Positions 1 to 9,398 are shown, counted from the stretch's first letter. The stretch: 64,000 nt of DNA from Bin87 sp026710825 (GCA_965232815.1 OZ247427.1:3534001-3598000); one strand, 5' to 3'. Program-made: numbers and translations. Notes: generated by a model not told the origin, from the letters alone.

Positions 1-2
1 GG

Positions 3-2042
3 CAGCATGTCGACAGTTCCCAGTGGATCCTCGGCGTCCCCCTCAACGGTTCCGCTTTTCTCGACATCCAGGCCAACGGCCGTTCCACCATGCGAGAGGG
101 TTACCCGCCGGGCAACCGCGCCCACTGGCCCGGCACGTCCCTGGTCGACAACTACCGAGGGCGGACCGGCGCGCCGCACAACGCCTACAGAACCAGCCCG
201 GGGGAGCACAACGACTGGTGTGCCCTGGCCTGCTTTTCCGACCATGAATGGCGGACGTTGGTGGAGGTTATGGGCTCTCCCAGTTGGGCCACCGGCGAGA
301 AGTTTGCCACCCTTGAAGGCCGCCTGGAGCGCCAGGAAGAGATAGACCAGGGCATAGAGGCGTGGACTAGGACTCTCAACAAGTACCAGATCATGGAGCG
401 GTGCCAGGCGGCGGGAGTTCCCGCCATGCCCGTTCAAAGCAGCGAGGATCGGGTGGACAACGATCCCCAACTCAGGCATCGAGAGATCTACCGGGACGTG
501 GAACATCCCGCGCTGGGGATCTGGCCCCTTCAGAACGCTCCTTTCAGGATGTCAGAGACTCCTGTAGTCAACAGCCGGCCGGGTCCTCTGATCGGCGGGA
601 ACAACAAGGAGGTGTTTGAGGGGTTGTTGGGCATCAGTCACGAGGAACTCGCGAGCGGCTTCGCCGAGGGCACCTTCTGGCCAACCGACCTCAGCAGGGA
701 AGATTATCCGTACTTCGAGGAGATGATTGAAGATGCCTCGCCCGTAAAGTGGAGTGGGAATGAGCCGATAGCGAGTCCCGCTCCGGCGCCGGCGCGGACG
801 CCGGACCCTGACTCTGCCGGAGCCTTTGGAGGGCTGCGGGTGCTGGAACTCGCCGATGAGAAGGGACAGTGGTGTGGCAAGCAGATGGCTGACATGGGAG
901 CAGACGTCGTCAAGATAGAGCCGCCCGGTGGCGAGGCAGCCCGGACCGTGGGGCCCTTTTACCAGGACATACCGGACCCGGAGACGAGCCTTTACTTCTG
1001 GCACTACAACACCTCCAAGCGTGGAATCACCTTGAATCTGGAGACGGAGGACGGGCGTCGCTTGTTCCGTCAAATGGCCGAGAATGCCGATGTAATCCTG
1101 GAGACATTCCGGCCCGGTTATCTGGCCTCCTTGGGGCTGGGGTACAACGATCTGTCAAAGAGCAACCCTGGGCTGATCATGTGCTCACTGACCCCCTTTG
1201 GGCAGACCGGGCCGTGGCAGGATTTCCAGACCAGCGACCTGCTGCATCTGGCCGCGGGCGGACAGATGGCCCGGTGTGGCTATGACGACGACGTGGTGCC
1301 AGGCGCGCCGCCCATCGCTCCCGGGGGAGGACAAGCTTGGCACATCGGCAGTCACTACGCCTACATTGCCATCACCGCAGCGCTCGTTAACCGCTCGGTG
1401 ACGTCTCGGGGGCAGTACATCGACGCCTCGGTGCATGATGCCTGTGCGCTCACGACCGAGGGCCATGTGAACCAGTATATTTACAAGGGAATTGTGGTCC
1501 CCCGTCGAACCGGAGGAGGCAACACCGACACCGGGCCCAACGCCCAGGTCCTCTGCAAGGACGGCAAATACGTTAACGTCGGTCAGATCACCCCGCAGCG
1601 GGTGCTGGCGCTCGCGCCGTGGATGGATGAGCACGGCCTGGCGGGCGACCTGCTGGACGAAAAGTACCAGGACCCAGCGGTCGTCGCCGAGAGCCGGGCA
1701 CACATCCGCGGAATCTTTGTGAACTTCCTCGCCAACATCCCTCGGGACGAGGCCTACCACGGCTTGCAGAAGCGTGCCTCCAACACGGGAGCGATCCGTT
1801 CCCCGGACGAGGTCATGCAGGACCCTCACCTGGAGGACCGCGGCTTCTGGACAGATGTGGAATACCAGGAACTAGGCAAGACGTTTCGACACCCGGGCCC
1901 AGGTGCCATCTTCAACGGCTCACCCTGGCGGATATCCCGCCGCGCGCCTCACATCGGGGAGCACAACGAAGAGGTCCTGTGCGGGGAGTTGGGTCTGTCC
2001 GAGGCGGAGTTGAACGCCCTGGCTGACGGAGGCTCGGTGTAA
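3..2042 (+). CDS. CaiB/BaiF family CoA-transferase, two fused domains, 5' partial
   Basis: The frame is open from the first bases of the window, so the gene begins upstream. About the first 240 visible residues are the C-terminal part of one family III CoA-transferase domain. A second complete domain follows after a Pro/Ala linker, opening with a typical GGLRVLELADEKG start and containing ADMGADVVKIEPP, TSKRGITLNL and YIDASVHDA. The Asp in the IDAS motif corresponds to the residue that forms the acyl-aspartyl intermediate in formyl-CoA transferase. Such enzymes move CoA between carboxylic acids in the cytoplasm. Single-domain members are about 400 residues, so this is a tandem fusion; both halves of the dimeric fold may come from one chain. 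The substrate cannot be read from sequence. Confidence 0.88.
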   Translation, partial: QHVDSSQWILGVPLNGSAFLDIQANGRSTMREGYPPGNRAHWPGTSLVDNYRGRTGAPHNAYRTSPGEHNDWCALACFSDHEWRTLVEVMGSPSWATGEKFATLEGRLERQEEIDQGIEAWTRTLNKYQIMERCQAAGVPAMPVQSSEDRVDNDPQLRHREIYRDVEHPALGIWPLQNAPFRMSETPVVNSRPGPLIGGNNKEVFEGLLGISHEELASGFAEGTFWPTDLSREDYPYFEEMIEDASPVKWSGNEPIASPAPAPARTPDPDSAGAFGGLRVLELADEKGQWCGKQMADMGADVVKIEPPGGEAARTVGPFYQDIPDPETSLYFWHYNTSKRGITLNLETEDGRRLFRQMAENADVILETFRPGYLASLGLGYNDLSKSNPGLIMCSLTPFGQTGPWQDFQTSDLLHLAAGGQMARCGYDDDVVPGAPPIAPGGGQAWHIGSHYAYIAITAALVNRSVTSRGQYIDASVHDACALTTEGHVNQYIYKGIVVPRRTGGGNTDTGPNAQVLCKDGKYVNVGQITPQRVLALAPWMDEHGLAGDLLDEKYQDPAVVAESRAHIRGIFVNFLANIPRDEAYHGLQKRASNTGAIRSPDEVMQDPHLEDRGFWTDVEYQELGKTFRHPGPGAIFNGSPWRISRRAPHIGEHNEEVLCGELGLSEAELNALADGGSV

Positions 2043-2255
2043 CCCTGGATTTCCTGCCGCAGCCGGAACCCGTTCCGCCTCGCTTCCGCCCACAGCCCCC
2101 GACAGGCGGCTGAACCAGGGCGTTCACGCTCTGAATCGACGGGTCAAGTCGTTCGTGCGCGGGGCCCGTAGGAGGAAACTGCAGCAAAAGCAGTAGAGCT
2201 CGCCGCTGGCGCCGCAGTCCGATGTTGACACGCCGGAATCGCCCTGATAGTATTC

Positions 2256-2268
2256 GATACCAGGTATC
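2256..2268. promoter_or_regulatory. Candidate Zur operator in front of the Fur-family gene
   Basis: A perfect inverted repeat GATAC-CAG-GTATC ends three bases before the ATG of the Fur-family gene. The same pattern, GATACNNNRTATC, recurs before the zinc lipoprotein (two sites) and the COG0523 GTPase. The position suggests autoregulation. With no clear Shine-Dalgarno sequence and the site abutting the start, the transcript may be leaderless and the site may overlap the -10 region. The metal specificity is inferred from the target genes. Confidence 0.65.
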
Positions 2269-2271
2269 ATT

Positions 2272-2739
2272 ATGATAACGGCCATCGACAAACATTCCGG
2301 CCACGGACACCCTCTGCCTCGCTCGGCCGCCGTGGTGGACGACATCGTTTCTCAACTGACCGATCTGGGTTACCGGGACAGCGAACCCCGCCGCCTGGTC
2401 ATCAGCGCTATCGCCGCCCAGAGTCGGCCCTTCACCGCCGAGGAACTCTGCGCCTCGCTGCCCTGCGTGGGCCGGGCCACCGTGTACCGGAGTTTGCGCC
2501 TGTTGGTGGAAACTGGTCAGGTGTGTCGGGTCTTGCTGGAAGATCACGATCTGCGCTACCAACTCAGCCACCAGGGGCATCACCATCACCTGCTGTGCGG
2601 GATATGCGGAGCGTCAACGAACCTGGAGGGATGCCACGCCGAGGACTTGCTCAGGGAAGCCGCTGCCGCCGCGGGCTTCCGAATGAGCGGCCATTGGCTG
2701 GAAGTGTACGGCCAATGCGGCGAATGCGTAGGGGACTGA
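2272..2739 (+). CDS. zur: Fur-family metalloregulator, probably zinc uptake regulator (Zur)
   Basis: A 155-residue Fur-family repressor. The N-terminal winged-helix part includes RATVYRSLRLLVE (about residues 68-80), the DNA-recognition region of the family. The C-terminal part has the His-rich GHHHHLLCGICG stretch and two CxxC pairs (C109/C112 and C149/C152) that form the structural zinc site. The family senses Fe, Zn, Mn or peroxide; Zur is favoured because the next gene and a distant COG0523 GTPase are zinc genes sharing its putative operator. There is an extra His-containing N-terminus (HSGHGH). The ATG is the only plausible start and has no good ribosome binding site, so a leaderless message is possible. 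Confidence 0.85.
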   Translation: MITAIDKHSGHGHPLPRSAAVVDDIVSQLTDLGYRDSEPRRLVISAIAAQSRPFTAEELCASLPCVGRATVYRSLRLLVETGQVCRVLLEDHDLRYQLSHQGHHHHLLCGICGASTNLEGCHAEDLLREAAAAAGFRMSGHWLEVYGQCGECVGD

Positions 2740-2771
2740 AGGCCGGCGCATTTTTTTGCGCAACGATTATT

Positions 2772-2784
2772 GATACATCGTATC
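2772..2784. promoter_or_regulatory. Candidate Zur operator 1 upstream of the zinc-binding lipoprotein
   Basis: A perfect inverted repeat GATAC-ATC-GTATC in the 176-bp gap between the regulator and the zinc-binding lipoprotein. It matches the operator in front of the regulator in both arms and spacing. It lies 48 bp upstream of a second site, a layout that would allow cooperative repression. Confidence 0.65.
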
Positions 2785-2826
2785 GCACGATACTCACCGC
2801 CGAAACAAATGGCCATCGTCAGAAAA

Positions 2827-2849
2827 ATATCGATACAACATATCGATAT
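2827..2849. promoter_or_regulatory. Candidate Zur operator 2 upstream of the zinc-binding lipoprotein
   Basis: The core GATAC-AAC-ATATC (2832-2844) sits inside a longer palindrome with arms ATATCGAT and ATCGATAT separated by seven bases. It has the same core pattern as the other three sites. It lies about 70 bp before the start codon, where it could cover the promoter. Confidence 0.65.
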
Positions 2850-2915
2850 GAGCGTTCAACGTAACGCCATGTCGATCAGACCGGCAAACGACACCCACAA
2901 CAACGGAGACAACCG

Positions 2916-5273
2916 ATGAACCCACTTGCGCAACGACCCCTGCCCTCTGCTAGAACCCTTCCGCTGCGGCCGGCCCTGGCGCTGCTCATCGCCCTGGCGG
3001 CAATTGCGCTGCTGCTGACGGCCTGCGCGGGCGAAGAACCGGACCTCCCTCCGTCCGGTGATTCGTCCGCCGCAGGTTCCGCGCCGACCGTCTCGGCTGC
3101 GTCATCCGACCCGACCGCCGCTCCTGCGGCCCCCGCTGCTCCTGCGGCTCCTGCTGCCACCGCCGCTCCGACGGCCGGCTCGGCCACCGCGTCTCCGGCG
3201 AATGAGGCCATGCCGGCCGATCCCGTGAACGTGATAGCCAGCAACGCCGTCCTCGCGGACCTCACGCGACAGGTGGGCGGTGATCTGGTGCAGGTGCACG
3301 CGCTGGTCAAAGCGGGCGCTGACGTCCACACATGGCAGAGTACCCCCGCAGACAGCGTGCGCATAGCGGAGGCAGACATCGTCGTCAGCAACGGGGCCGG
3401 CCTCGCCGTCCACATCGACGACCTGCTCGACAACACCTCGTCCGCCGAAGCCATTCGAGTGATCGCGTCTGAAGGGCTGGAGGCCCAGGAGTTGGTTGAA
3501 TTGCCCTTCCCGGACGGCGACGACCACGCCATGGAACACGGAGACGAGCACGGGTCAGAACTCGCTGGCCGCTTGCTCGTCGGCGACGGCGAAACCGGCG
3601 CCCTGTCCGTAATCGATCTGGAGACCGGCCACGTTCACCAGAACGAATTCGACCTGGGTTCCCGCGCCGGCCGCATCTACCCGACCAAGAGCGGACGCTT
3701 TGCCGTCGCCGTTTCCAGCGACGCCAACGCCGTCAACGTCATCGACGGCGGCATGTACCTCGAAGAGCACGGCGACCACTTCGATATGGTCCAACGGGAC
3801 GTCAGCCTCCTGGGGATCGACCTCGCGGGCGACCGTCCCGTTCACATGTACGTCGGCGGCGAGTGGGCCACCGTGTACTACGACGGCTCCGGCGACATAG
3901 CGCTGATCAACGAGCACGAACTTGTGGAGGAGGGCGACGCCTACCGGCCCGTGGTGCTGAACGCCGGCCCCCACCACGGAGCCGCGGTGCCGCTGGATGA
4001 CGACCTGTTCGCGATCACCCCGCAGCATCCCAACTACGACCAGAGCCCCGAGGACTACCGCCTGCCCATCGGCGCCGAAATCTGGGACCTCGACGGCAAC
4101 GTCCTCCATAGCGCCGAGGGTTGCCCCGATCTCCACGGCGACGCCGGCAACGGGCACATGGCCGTGTTCGGCTGCACCGGAGGCGTCCTGATGGTCGAAG
4201 CCCACGACGGACATTACGAGGATGCTTTCATCCCGGCTCCGGCGGGATCACCCGACGACTTCCGCCTGACTTCCGTTTGGGGATACTACGGTCTCGACCA
4301 CTTCTTCGCCTTGGGTTCCGCGGTTGGCCTGTACGTCGTCGAGCCGGAAGAAGGCTCAATGGAGCAGTTGATCGCCGCCAGCGACGACCTGCGACCCATC
4401 CAGGTGGCGCTGAGCCACGACGGCGAACTGCTGCTGGTGGTGATGAGCGACGGCGAACTGCGCATGTATGAGGCGCACGACCTGGACCTCCTGGCGTCAA
4501 CGTCGGACGCGCTGACTGGTGAGATCGATCCCGGCTTCTGGGCACGGCCCCACATTGCCACCGCGCCCGATCACATCTTCATCACCAACTCCGGCGAGGG
4601 CGAAGTCATTGCGCTCGACGCCCACGACCTGGAAGAAGTCGGGCACTGGGAAATTTCCGGCGCTCCCACCAAGATCGCCTTCGTCGGAATCCTCGGCGAG
4701 GGTGACCACGAAGAAGAGGGACACGATGACCACGATGACGGTCACGGTCACGGCCATGACCACGGCGCGGGCGACCCACACTTCTGGCAGGATCCCCGCC
4801 TGGTGGTTCACTACGTGCAACAGATCACCAACGGGTTGGTCGAAGCAGACCCGGACAACGCGGCAACCTACCTGAACAACTCGGCTGCGTACATTGAGGA
4901 ACTGGAGGCCCTGGACGCCTACATCGCCGACACCCTGGCGTCGATACCAGCGGACCACCGCGTGATGGTGACCTTCCACGACGCCTTCGGGTACTTCGGT
5001 GCGCGCTATGACATGGATGTGCAGGCTTTCGTCGGCGGCCACGGCGGGGATGTTTCTCCTGACGACATCACCAACGTCCTGCACCTGGTGGTGGACAAGG
5101 GCTTGCCCGCCGTCTTTGCGGAGACCCAATTCTCCGATGATGCCCTCCAACAGGTTGCCCGGGACGCCGGCATCCAAGTAGGCATCGTCCGTTCGTTGCC
5201 CGACGACGAATTTCCGGATTACATCGGCATGATGCGGTCCAACGCGGATCAGTTGGCCCAACTCCTGCGGTAA
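2916..5273 (+). CDS. Zinc-binding lipoprotein: ZnuA/AztC-type binding protein with inserted AztD-like beta-propeller
   Basis: 785 residues. A lipoprotein signal ends at LLLTAC (C37), followed by an Ala/Pro linker. Residues about 100-200 are the N-lobe of a cluster A-I metal-binding protein (GADVHTW, ligand H138). At about 214-590, where ZnuA proteins have a short His-rich loop, lies a roughly 375-residue propeller-like domain with HGDHFD, GPHHGAAVPL, GCPDLHGDAGNGH and FGCTGG, resembling the periplasmic zinc chaperone AztD. A His/Asp-rich stretch (598-617) follows, then the C-lobe with DPHFW (H622), TFHDAFGYF (H688) and FAETQF (E736). Ordinary ZnuA/AztC proteins are about 300 residues, so this appears to be a chaperone-receptor fusion for zinc delivery to an ABC permease. 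No permease or ATPase gene is adjacent. Two Zur-type sites precede it and a terminator hairpin follows. Confidence 0.85.
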   Translation: MNPLAQRPLPSARTLPLRPALALLIALAAIALLLTACAGEEPDLPPSGDSSAAGSAPTVSAASSDPTAAPAAPAAPAAPAATAAPTAGSATASPANEAMPADPVNVIASNAVLADLTRQVGGDLVQVHALVKAGADVHTWQSTPADSVRIAEADIVVSNGAGLAVHIDDLLDNTSSAEAIRVIASEGLEAQELVELPFPDGDDHAMEHGDEHGSELAGRLLVGDGETGALSVIDLETGHVHQNEFDLGSRAGRIYPTKSGRFAVAVSSDANAVNVIDGGMYLEEHGDHFDMVQRDVSLLGIDLAGDRPVHMYVGGEWATVYYDGSGDIALINEHELVEEGDAYRPVVLNAGPHHGAAVPLDDDLFAITPQHPNYDQSPEDYRLPIGAEIWDLDGNVLHSAEGCPDLHGDAGNGHMAVFGCTGGVLMVEAHDGHYEDAFIPAPAGSPDDFRLTSVWGYYGLDHFFALGSAVGLYVVEPEEGSMEQLIAASDDLRPIQVALSHDGELLLVVMSDGELRMYEAHDLDLLASTSDALTGEIDPGFWARPHIATAPDHIFITNSGEGEVIALDAHDLEEVGHWEISGAPTKIAFVGILGEGDHEEEGHDDHDDGHGHGHDHGAGDPHFWQDPRLVVHYVQQITNGLVEADPDNAATYLNNSAAYIEELEALDAYIADTLASIPADHRVMVTFHDAFGYFGARYDMDVQAFVGGHGGDVSPDDITNVLHLVVDKGLPAVFAETQFSDDALQQVARDAGIQVGIVRSLPDDEFPDYIGMMRSNADQLAQLLR

Positions 5274-5312
5274 CCCGATCCGGCGACACGCCGTGATCAT
5301 CCGCCATGCGAT

Positions 5313-5340
5313 CAGGGGACTGTCGACAGCCCCCTGTTTC
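5313..5340 (+). terminator. Probable terminator after the zinc lipoprotein gene
   Basis: Forty bases past the stop, arms CAGGGG and CCCCTG enclose the self-complementary CTGTCGACAG, giving a long hairpin followed by TTTCTTGT. The U-tract is imperfect. Confidence 0.55.
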
Positions 5341-5452
5341 TTGTACGTTGTAACCGGTACCGCCAGCCAAGGACGCCGGCAACAAATCCTGGGCGTTCCG
5401 GATCAGCAGGTATTATGGGTCAATGAAATCTCGGGCTTTTCGCAACAGCGGA

Positions 5453-6661
5453 TCAGATAACCCTTGCCGCCCGCAGCAGTCCCAGGTCCCGCACCGTGAG
5501 GCCCAGCTCACCAGACAGGATTTCCACGTTGTGCTCGCCCAGGCGGGGCGCCGGTCGGGCCGATGCCATGGCATTTTCTCCGTCGATAAAAAATCCCGAA
5601 CCCGGGTATTTCAACAGGCCGGCGCTGTCATGGTCCATCTCGACGAAGAACCCTCTCTCTTCCAGGTGCGGCGATTCCACTACCTGCTGCGGCGTCTGAA
5701 CCAGCCCTACGACTAGGCCCCGGGCCATGGTCTCTCGCATCAGATCCAGGTTGGTCCACTGGGCCAGCTTGGGAGCCACCAGTCCATGTAGCTCCTCCCA
5801 GTGTTCCATCCGGCCGCCGCGGGACGCGAACTTGGAGTCCAGCAGCCCCGGTTCCTCCAGAAACTCGGCCCACGCCTCCATGGGACGGCCGCCGGTGCCA
5901 GCCGTGGTGAGCGTTACTTCCCCATCCAGGGTGGGCAGGTGCATCCCGTCCATCACGTTGCCGTCGCTGCCGCCCCGATGGGGGTTGCGTCCGGTGTAGG
6001 TGTAGGGGTGAATCAGCCCGGAGGGGGTGCTGACTGCGGCCTCCATGGTCGAGACATCGATGTGGGTGCCGTTTCCCGACTGCTCCCGCCGCAACAGCGC
6101 TGCCATTACCGCCACCGCCCCGTTGCGGGCAGCGGTAATCTCCATCTGCTGCAGGGCCGTGCCCATGGGCGGTTGGCTGGCCGAGCCTGTCACCGCGTAA
6201 AGGTATCCCCCCATGGCCTGCGCCACCATATCATCGCCATGGTAGCTGGCGTAGGGCCCGTCCTGACCGAAATAGGTGATGGAAACCAGGATCAGGCCGG
6301 GGTTGGATTGGGAAAGGTGCTCATAGCCCAGCCCCAATTCGGCCAGCCTCCCCGGTGGATAGCTCTCAACAACAATATCCGCAGTGGCGGCCAATCGCTC
6401 GAAAAGCTGCCGACCCTCTGCCTGCTCCACGTCCAGCGTGATGCCGCGCTTGTTGGTATTGAAGGCAAGGTAGGAGGTGCCCCGGTCGGAATGGGGCACC
6501 TCGTCGATAAAGGGCGGCTCGTGGCGGGCCTGGTCGCCCCAGCCGGGCGGCTCGACCTTGATGGTGTCCGCGCCCTGGTCGGCCAGCAGCTTGGCGCAAC
6601 AGGCGCCCGAGGGACGGTGGGTCAGTTCCAGTACGCGCAGATCTGCAAGTATTCCAGGCAT
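5453..6661 (-). CDS. CaiB/BaiF family CoA-transferase
   Basis: 402 residues, the usual length of a single family III CoA-transferase. It opens with ADLRVLELTHRPSGACCAKLLA, split as the canonical nucleotide/CoA-binding start, followed by ADTIKVEPPGWGD, NTNKRGITLDV and HIDVSTMEAAV, where the Asp of IDVS is the expected catalytic residue. It probably transfers CoA to or from a short organic acid in the cytoplasm. It is encoded on the minus strand, 94 bp downstream of a second CoA-transferase, and the two are likely co-transcribed. An AGAGG lies just before the ATG. The substrate is unknown. Confidence 0.88.
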   Translation of the reverse strand: MPGILADLRVLELTHRPSGACCAKLLADQGADTIKVEPPGWGDQARHEPPFIDEVPHSDRGTSYLAFNTNKRGITLDVEQAEGRQLFERLAATADIVVESYPPGRLAELGLGYEHLSQSNPGLILVSITYFGQDGPYASYHGDDMVAQAMGGYLYAVTGSASQPPMGTALQQMEITAARNGAVAVMAALLRREQSGNGTHIDVSTMEAAVSTPSGLIHPYTYTGRNPHRGGSDGNVMDGMHLPTLDGEVTLTTAGTGGRPMEAWAEFLEEPGLLDSKFASRGGRMEHWEELHGLVAPKLAQWTNLDLMRETMARGLVVGLVQTPQQVVESPHLEERGFFVEMDHDSAGLLKYPGSGFFIDGENAMASARPAPRLGEHNVEILSGELGLTVRDLGLLRAARVI

Positions 6662-6755
6662 GGCCTCTCCACCAATTGCTTATTCGCGAACGTTGGTATC
6701 GCCGCTCTTCGCGATTGTTCGTGTGCCCTGGCGTTCGCGTGCCACGACCAATCGA

Positions 6756-8015
6756 TCACGGCCTCGGTTCGTCGGCCCGGGGTGCGCCAAAAACCACGCC
6801 CTCGGATTCCAGTTCCCTTATTTCCGCCGTCGACAACCCGGCCAGTTCCGCCAAAATCGTCTCGTTGTCCTCTCCCAATCCCGCGACCTTCGCGATTGAC
6901 ATGGGATTACCGGGATCCCTGTAGGGGCGTCCGGCGAAAACACGGGACCCCACGGCAGGGGCCTGGGGGTTGGAGAACTCCCACATATAGCCGCGTTCCC
7001 GCAGATGAGAGTCGTTCACCAGGTCCCGGGCGGTCATCGCCGACCCGGCTGCAATGCCCAGCCCCTGCAGCGTCTGCGCCAACTCCAGGTCGTCGTGCTG
7101 GGAGGTCCAGTTACCGATCAACTCGTCCAGTTCATGACGATTGTGCCATCGGGCCAAAGCGGTGGCGAATTTGGCTCCCTCCGCCCACTGGGGCCCACCC
7201 ATCGCGCCCTTCAGCGATTCCCATTCCGTATCGGACGACACGACAATAACTATCCAGCGGTCGTCGCCCCTGGTCGGATACACATTGTGCGGCGCTTTCC
7301 ACCAGTGGGCGCAGCCCAACCGGTCGCGGGTTATGCCCCGCTGCGCCTCCAGGATTGCTGGCCCCACTGCCGATACCCCGGTCTCCAGCATGGTGAGGTC
7401 GACCCGCATGCCCTTGCCCGTCTTGTTGCGCTGGTACAGGGCCAGCAGCAGGGCGTAAGCAACGTTGTTGCCTACGGAATGGTCCATGTAGTTGTTGCTG
7501 GCCCGCACGGAAGGGCCGCCCTCGTAACCGGTCAGGTACGACAAACCACAGGCGGCATCAACGGTGCGAGCCCGGGAGCCTGCTCGCCGCCAGGGTCCGG
7601 TGTACCCGTAGGCGGTGCTGCTCAGGGTGATGATGCGGGGGTTGATTGCGGAGAGACTGTCGTGGTCGAATCCGAACCGCTGCATGGTGCCGGGACGGAA
7701 GTTGTCGGTCACAATGTCAGCCTTTTCCACCAGCTTGAGAAAGACTTCCTTGCCTCGCGGGTCGGTCACGGCCATGCACAGGCTGCGCTTGTTGCGGGCG
7801 CCGTAATAGACCATGTTGCCGGCCTCGTTCCACCACTCCTCACCCGGAGTTCCTTCCGGAAACGGGCCGGCTTTGCGGTCCTGCAGGTGGTCTGGGCTTT
7901 CGACGCGGATGACATCGGCGCCCAGATCCGCAAGAAATCCCGTCCCCCACGGTAGCGCATGCACCTGCTCCAGAGTGAGGACTCTAACACCGTCGAGAAT
8001 TCCCTTCTCCGCCAT
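6756..8015 (-). CDS. CaiB/BaiF family CoA-transferase
   Basis: 419 residues from the chosen ATG, which has GGAGG ten bases upstream; the frame stays open a further 23 codons upstream but without a better signal. Motifs include DGVRVLTLEQ, ADLGADVIRVESP, RNKRSLCMAV and MRVDLTMLETG, whose VDLT Asp is the predicted acyl-accepting residue. It shows only family-level resemblance to its downstream neighbour, so the two probably act on different acids. It is the first gene of a two-gene minus-strand unit. Confidence 0.88.
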   Translation of the reverse strand: MAEKGILDGVRVLTLEQVHALPWGTGFLADLGADVIRVESPDHLQDRKAGPFPEGTPGEEWWNEAGNMVYYGARNKRSLCMAVTDPRGKEVFLKLVEKADIVTDNFRPGTMQRFGFDHDSLSAINPRIITLSSTAYGYTGPWRRAGSRARTVDAACGLSYLTGYEGGPSVRASNNYMDHSVGNNVAYALLLALYQRNKTGKGMRVDLTMLETGVSAVGPAILEAQRGITRDRLGCAHWWKAPHNVYPTRGDDRWIVIVVSSDTEWESLKGAMGGPQWAEGAKFATALARWHNRHELDELIGNWTSQHDDLELAQTLQGLGIAAGSAMTARDLVNDSHLRERGYMWEFSNPQAPAVGSRVFAGRPYRDPGNPMSIAKVAGLGEDNETILAELAGLSTAEIRELESEGVVFGAPRADEPRP

Positions 8016-8084
8016 TGCCCCTGGACCTCCATTGGCCGCTGCCGCGCCGAAGCGATTCACAGGCCCAATCATATTCCAGACCAC

Positions 8085-8415
8085 TGACCAAGTCCACTTG
8101 GCCCTTCGCCCCCACCGGGCAATCGCATTTCATTGCGACAGGACTTTGAGGAGGTAATCGAAGCCCCATCCGACTTTGTTGCGTTTGGTATTGGTGCAGG
8201 CTGTTCTCGATGCTCAAGTGGCGCAGGTTCGATGCCACCAGCGTGGCTGCGTCCACCGGATAACTTCAGAGGTAGTAACGGGTATCTGTTGGACCATCAG
8301 CGGCAGCGTCCCGTCGGTAGCTGGCCCGTGCCACAGCACCCAAGCCGACCCATCGGCGTTGGGAGTCCACGTAAGCCAGTTCCTTTGAGTCGGTGATCGC
8401 CCGGCACTGGCTGCA
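8085..8415. other. Non-coding or decayed DNA before IS630 remnant
   Basis: No intact gene is recognisable here. On the minus strand there is a short stretch reading LRHLSIENSLH, which resembles the conserved end of some DDE transposases, but it is too short and broken to assign. Together with the adjacent IS630 and IS5 remnants it suggests repeated insertion and decay. Confidence 0.4.
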
Positions 8416-8922
8416 TTGCAACTGGCCGTGGTCGTTGCCCACATGGAGGATGACAATGCAATCGGACGACCAATGCTGCCGCTGATTTCGGATGACTTGG
8501 AGCGGGAAACGCTGGAGCGGTGGGTTCGTCACCGGACGACGGCGCAAGCCCTGACGCTGCGGTCCAGGATGATTTTGGGATGTGCCGAAGGCCGCAGCAA
8601 CACCGCAGTGTCTGCCGACCTGCGCATGTCCGACGAAACGGTGGGAAGTGGCGTTCCCCGGTTCCTGGAACGGCGACTGGACGGCCGGTCGGACGAGCCT
8701 CGCCGCGGCCGACCGCGTGGGGTTACCGATGACGATGTGGAGCGCGTGATCACGTTGACGCTGGAAATCACGCCCCGGGACGCCACCCATCGGAATACTC
8801 GGTCAATGGCCCAACGCTGCGGCCTGATCCACAACACCGTCAGCCGCATCTGGCGCGCCTGTGGCACCGCACTCCGCCGGGGATGTGACCGTCTACCTGC
8901 CCTCTACATCGAAATGCAATGA
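8416..8922 (+). pseudogene. IS630-family transposase, N-terminal remnant
   Basis: The translation contains the IS630 helix-turn-helix region and linker: DLERETLERWVR, QALTLRSRMILGCAEG, LDGRSDEPRRGRPR, VTDDDVERVI, and NTVSRIWRACG. It stops just where the DDE catalytic domain should begin, so only about half a transposase remains and it cannot be active. No terminal repeats were identified. Confidence 0.8.
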
Positions 8923-9159
8923 TGATGGAGCGTCCTGTGCCGAAGGAGGAGGATGCTCTCCAACTCCCTGAACTTAGCCGTCTCCGGCCCACACAGCTAA
9001 TCGTCTGTTCGTCGAACACAGTGGCCAATTGTCGGAGAATCGAGAAGCTGGCCACTCGACGGAAGAAAGCCAAACGAGCGGGCGAGTCCTCAAACTACCC
9101 CCGGACGCTGAGCGGTTTCGCAAAGGCAGAGACAACACGGACTCCCGATTCTTGGGACA

Positions 9160-9398
9160 CTCCCAACGAAGGGGATCGGGACGGGGCCAAGTTGGTGTTG
9201 GTCAAACCGTTGGGCCTGTTTCCCCAACTGCAGGTGATCTGAGCCGATGCTGGCTACGCTGGCCGACTGGTGGCGTGGGCCTGGGCCACCGGCGGTTGGA
9301 TGCTGACCATAGTCAGGCGCAACGCGGACAGCCACCACTTCGAGGTCCTGCCCAGGCGGTGGGTAGTGGAGCGCACCCCGGCCTGGCTGTGTCGTTAA
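9160..9398 (+). pseudogene. IS5-family transposase, C-terminal remnant with internal stop
   Basis: In one frame the DNA reads GAKLVLVKPLGLFPQLQVI, a TGA stop at 9240-9242 where a Trp is normal, then ADAGYAGRLVAWAWATGGW, and RRWVVERTPAWLCR. The DAGY and WVVERT motifs are typical of the C-terminal catalytic part of IS5 transposases. It is truncated and carries a nonsense mutation, so it is a dead copy. It overlaps nothing else and lies just beyond the IS630 remnant. Confidence 0.8.

Noticed and set aside
5801..7249. Long open frame on the plus strand opposite the two CoA-transferase genes
   Set aside because: It is antisense to two well-supported minus-strand genes, has low-complexity composition and no domain; a codon-bias shadow in GC-rich DNA.
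8115..8456. Possible ISAs1-type transposase remnant on the minus strand
   Set aside because: Only the short phrase LSIENSLH is suggestive; too little to support the call.
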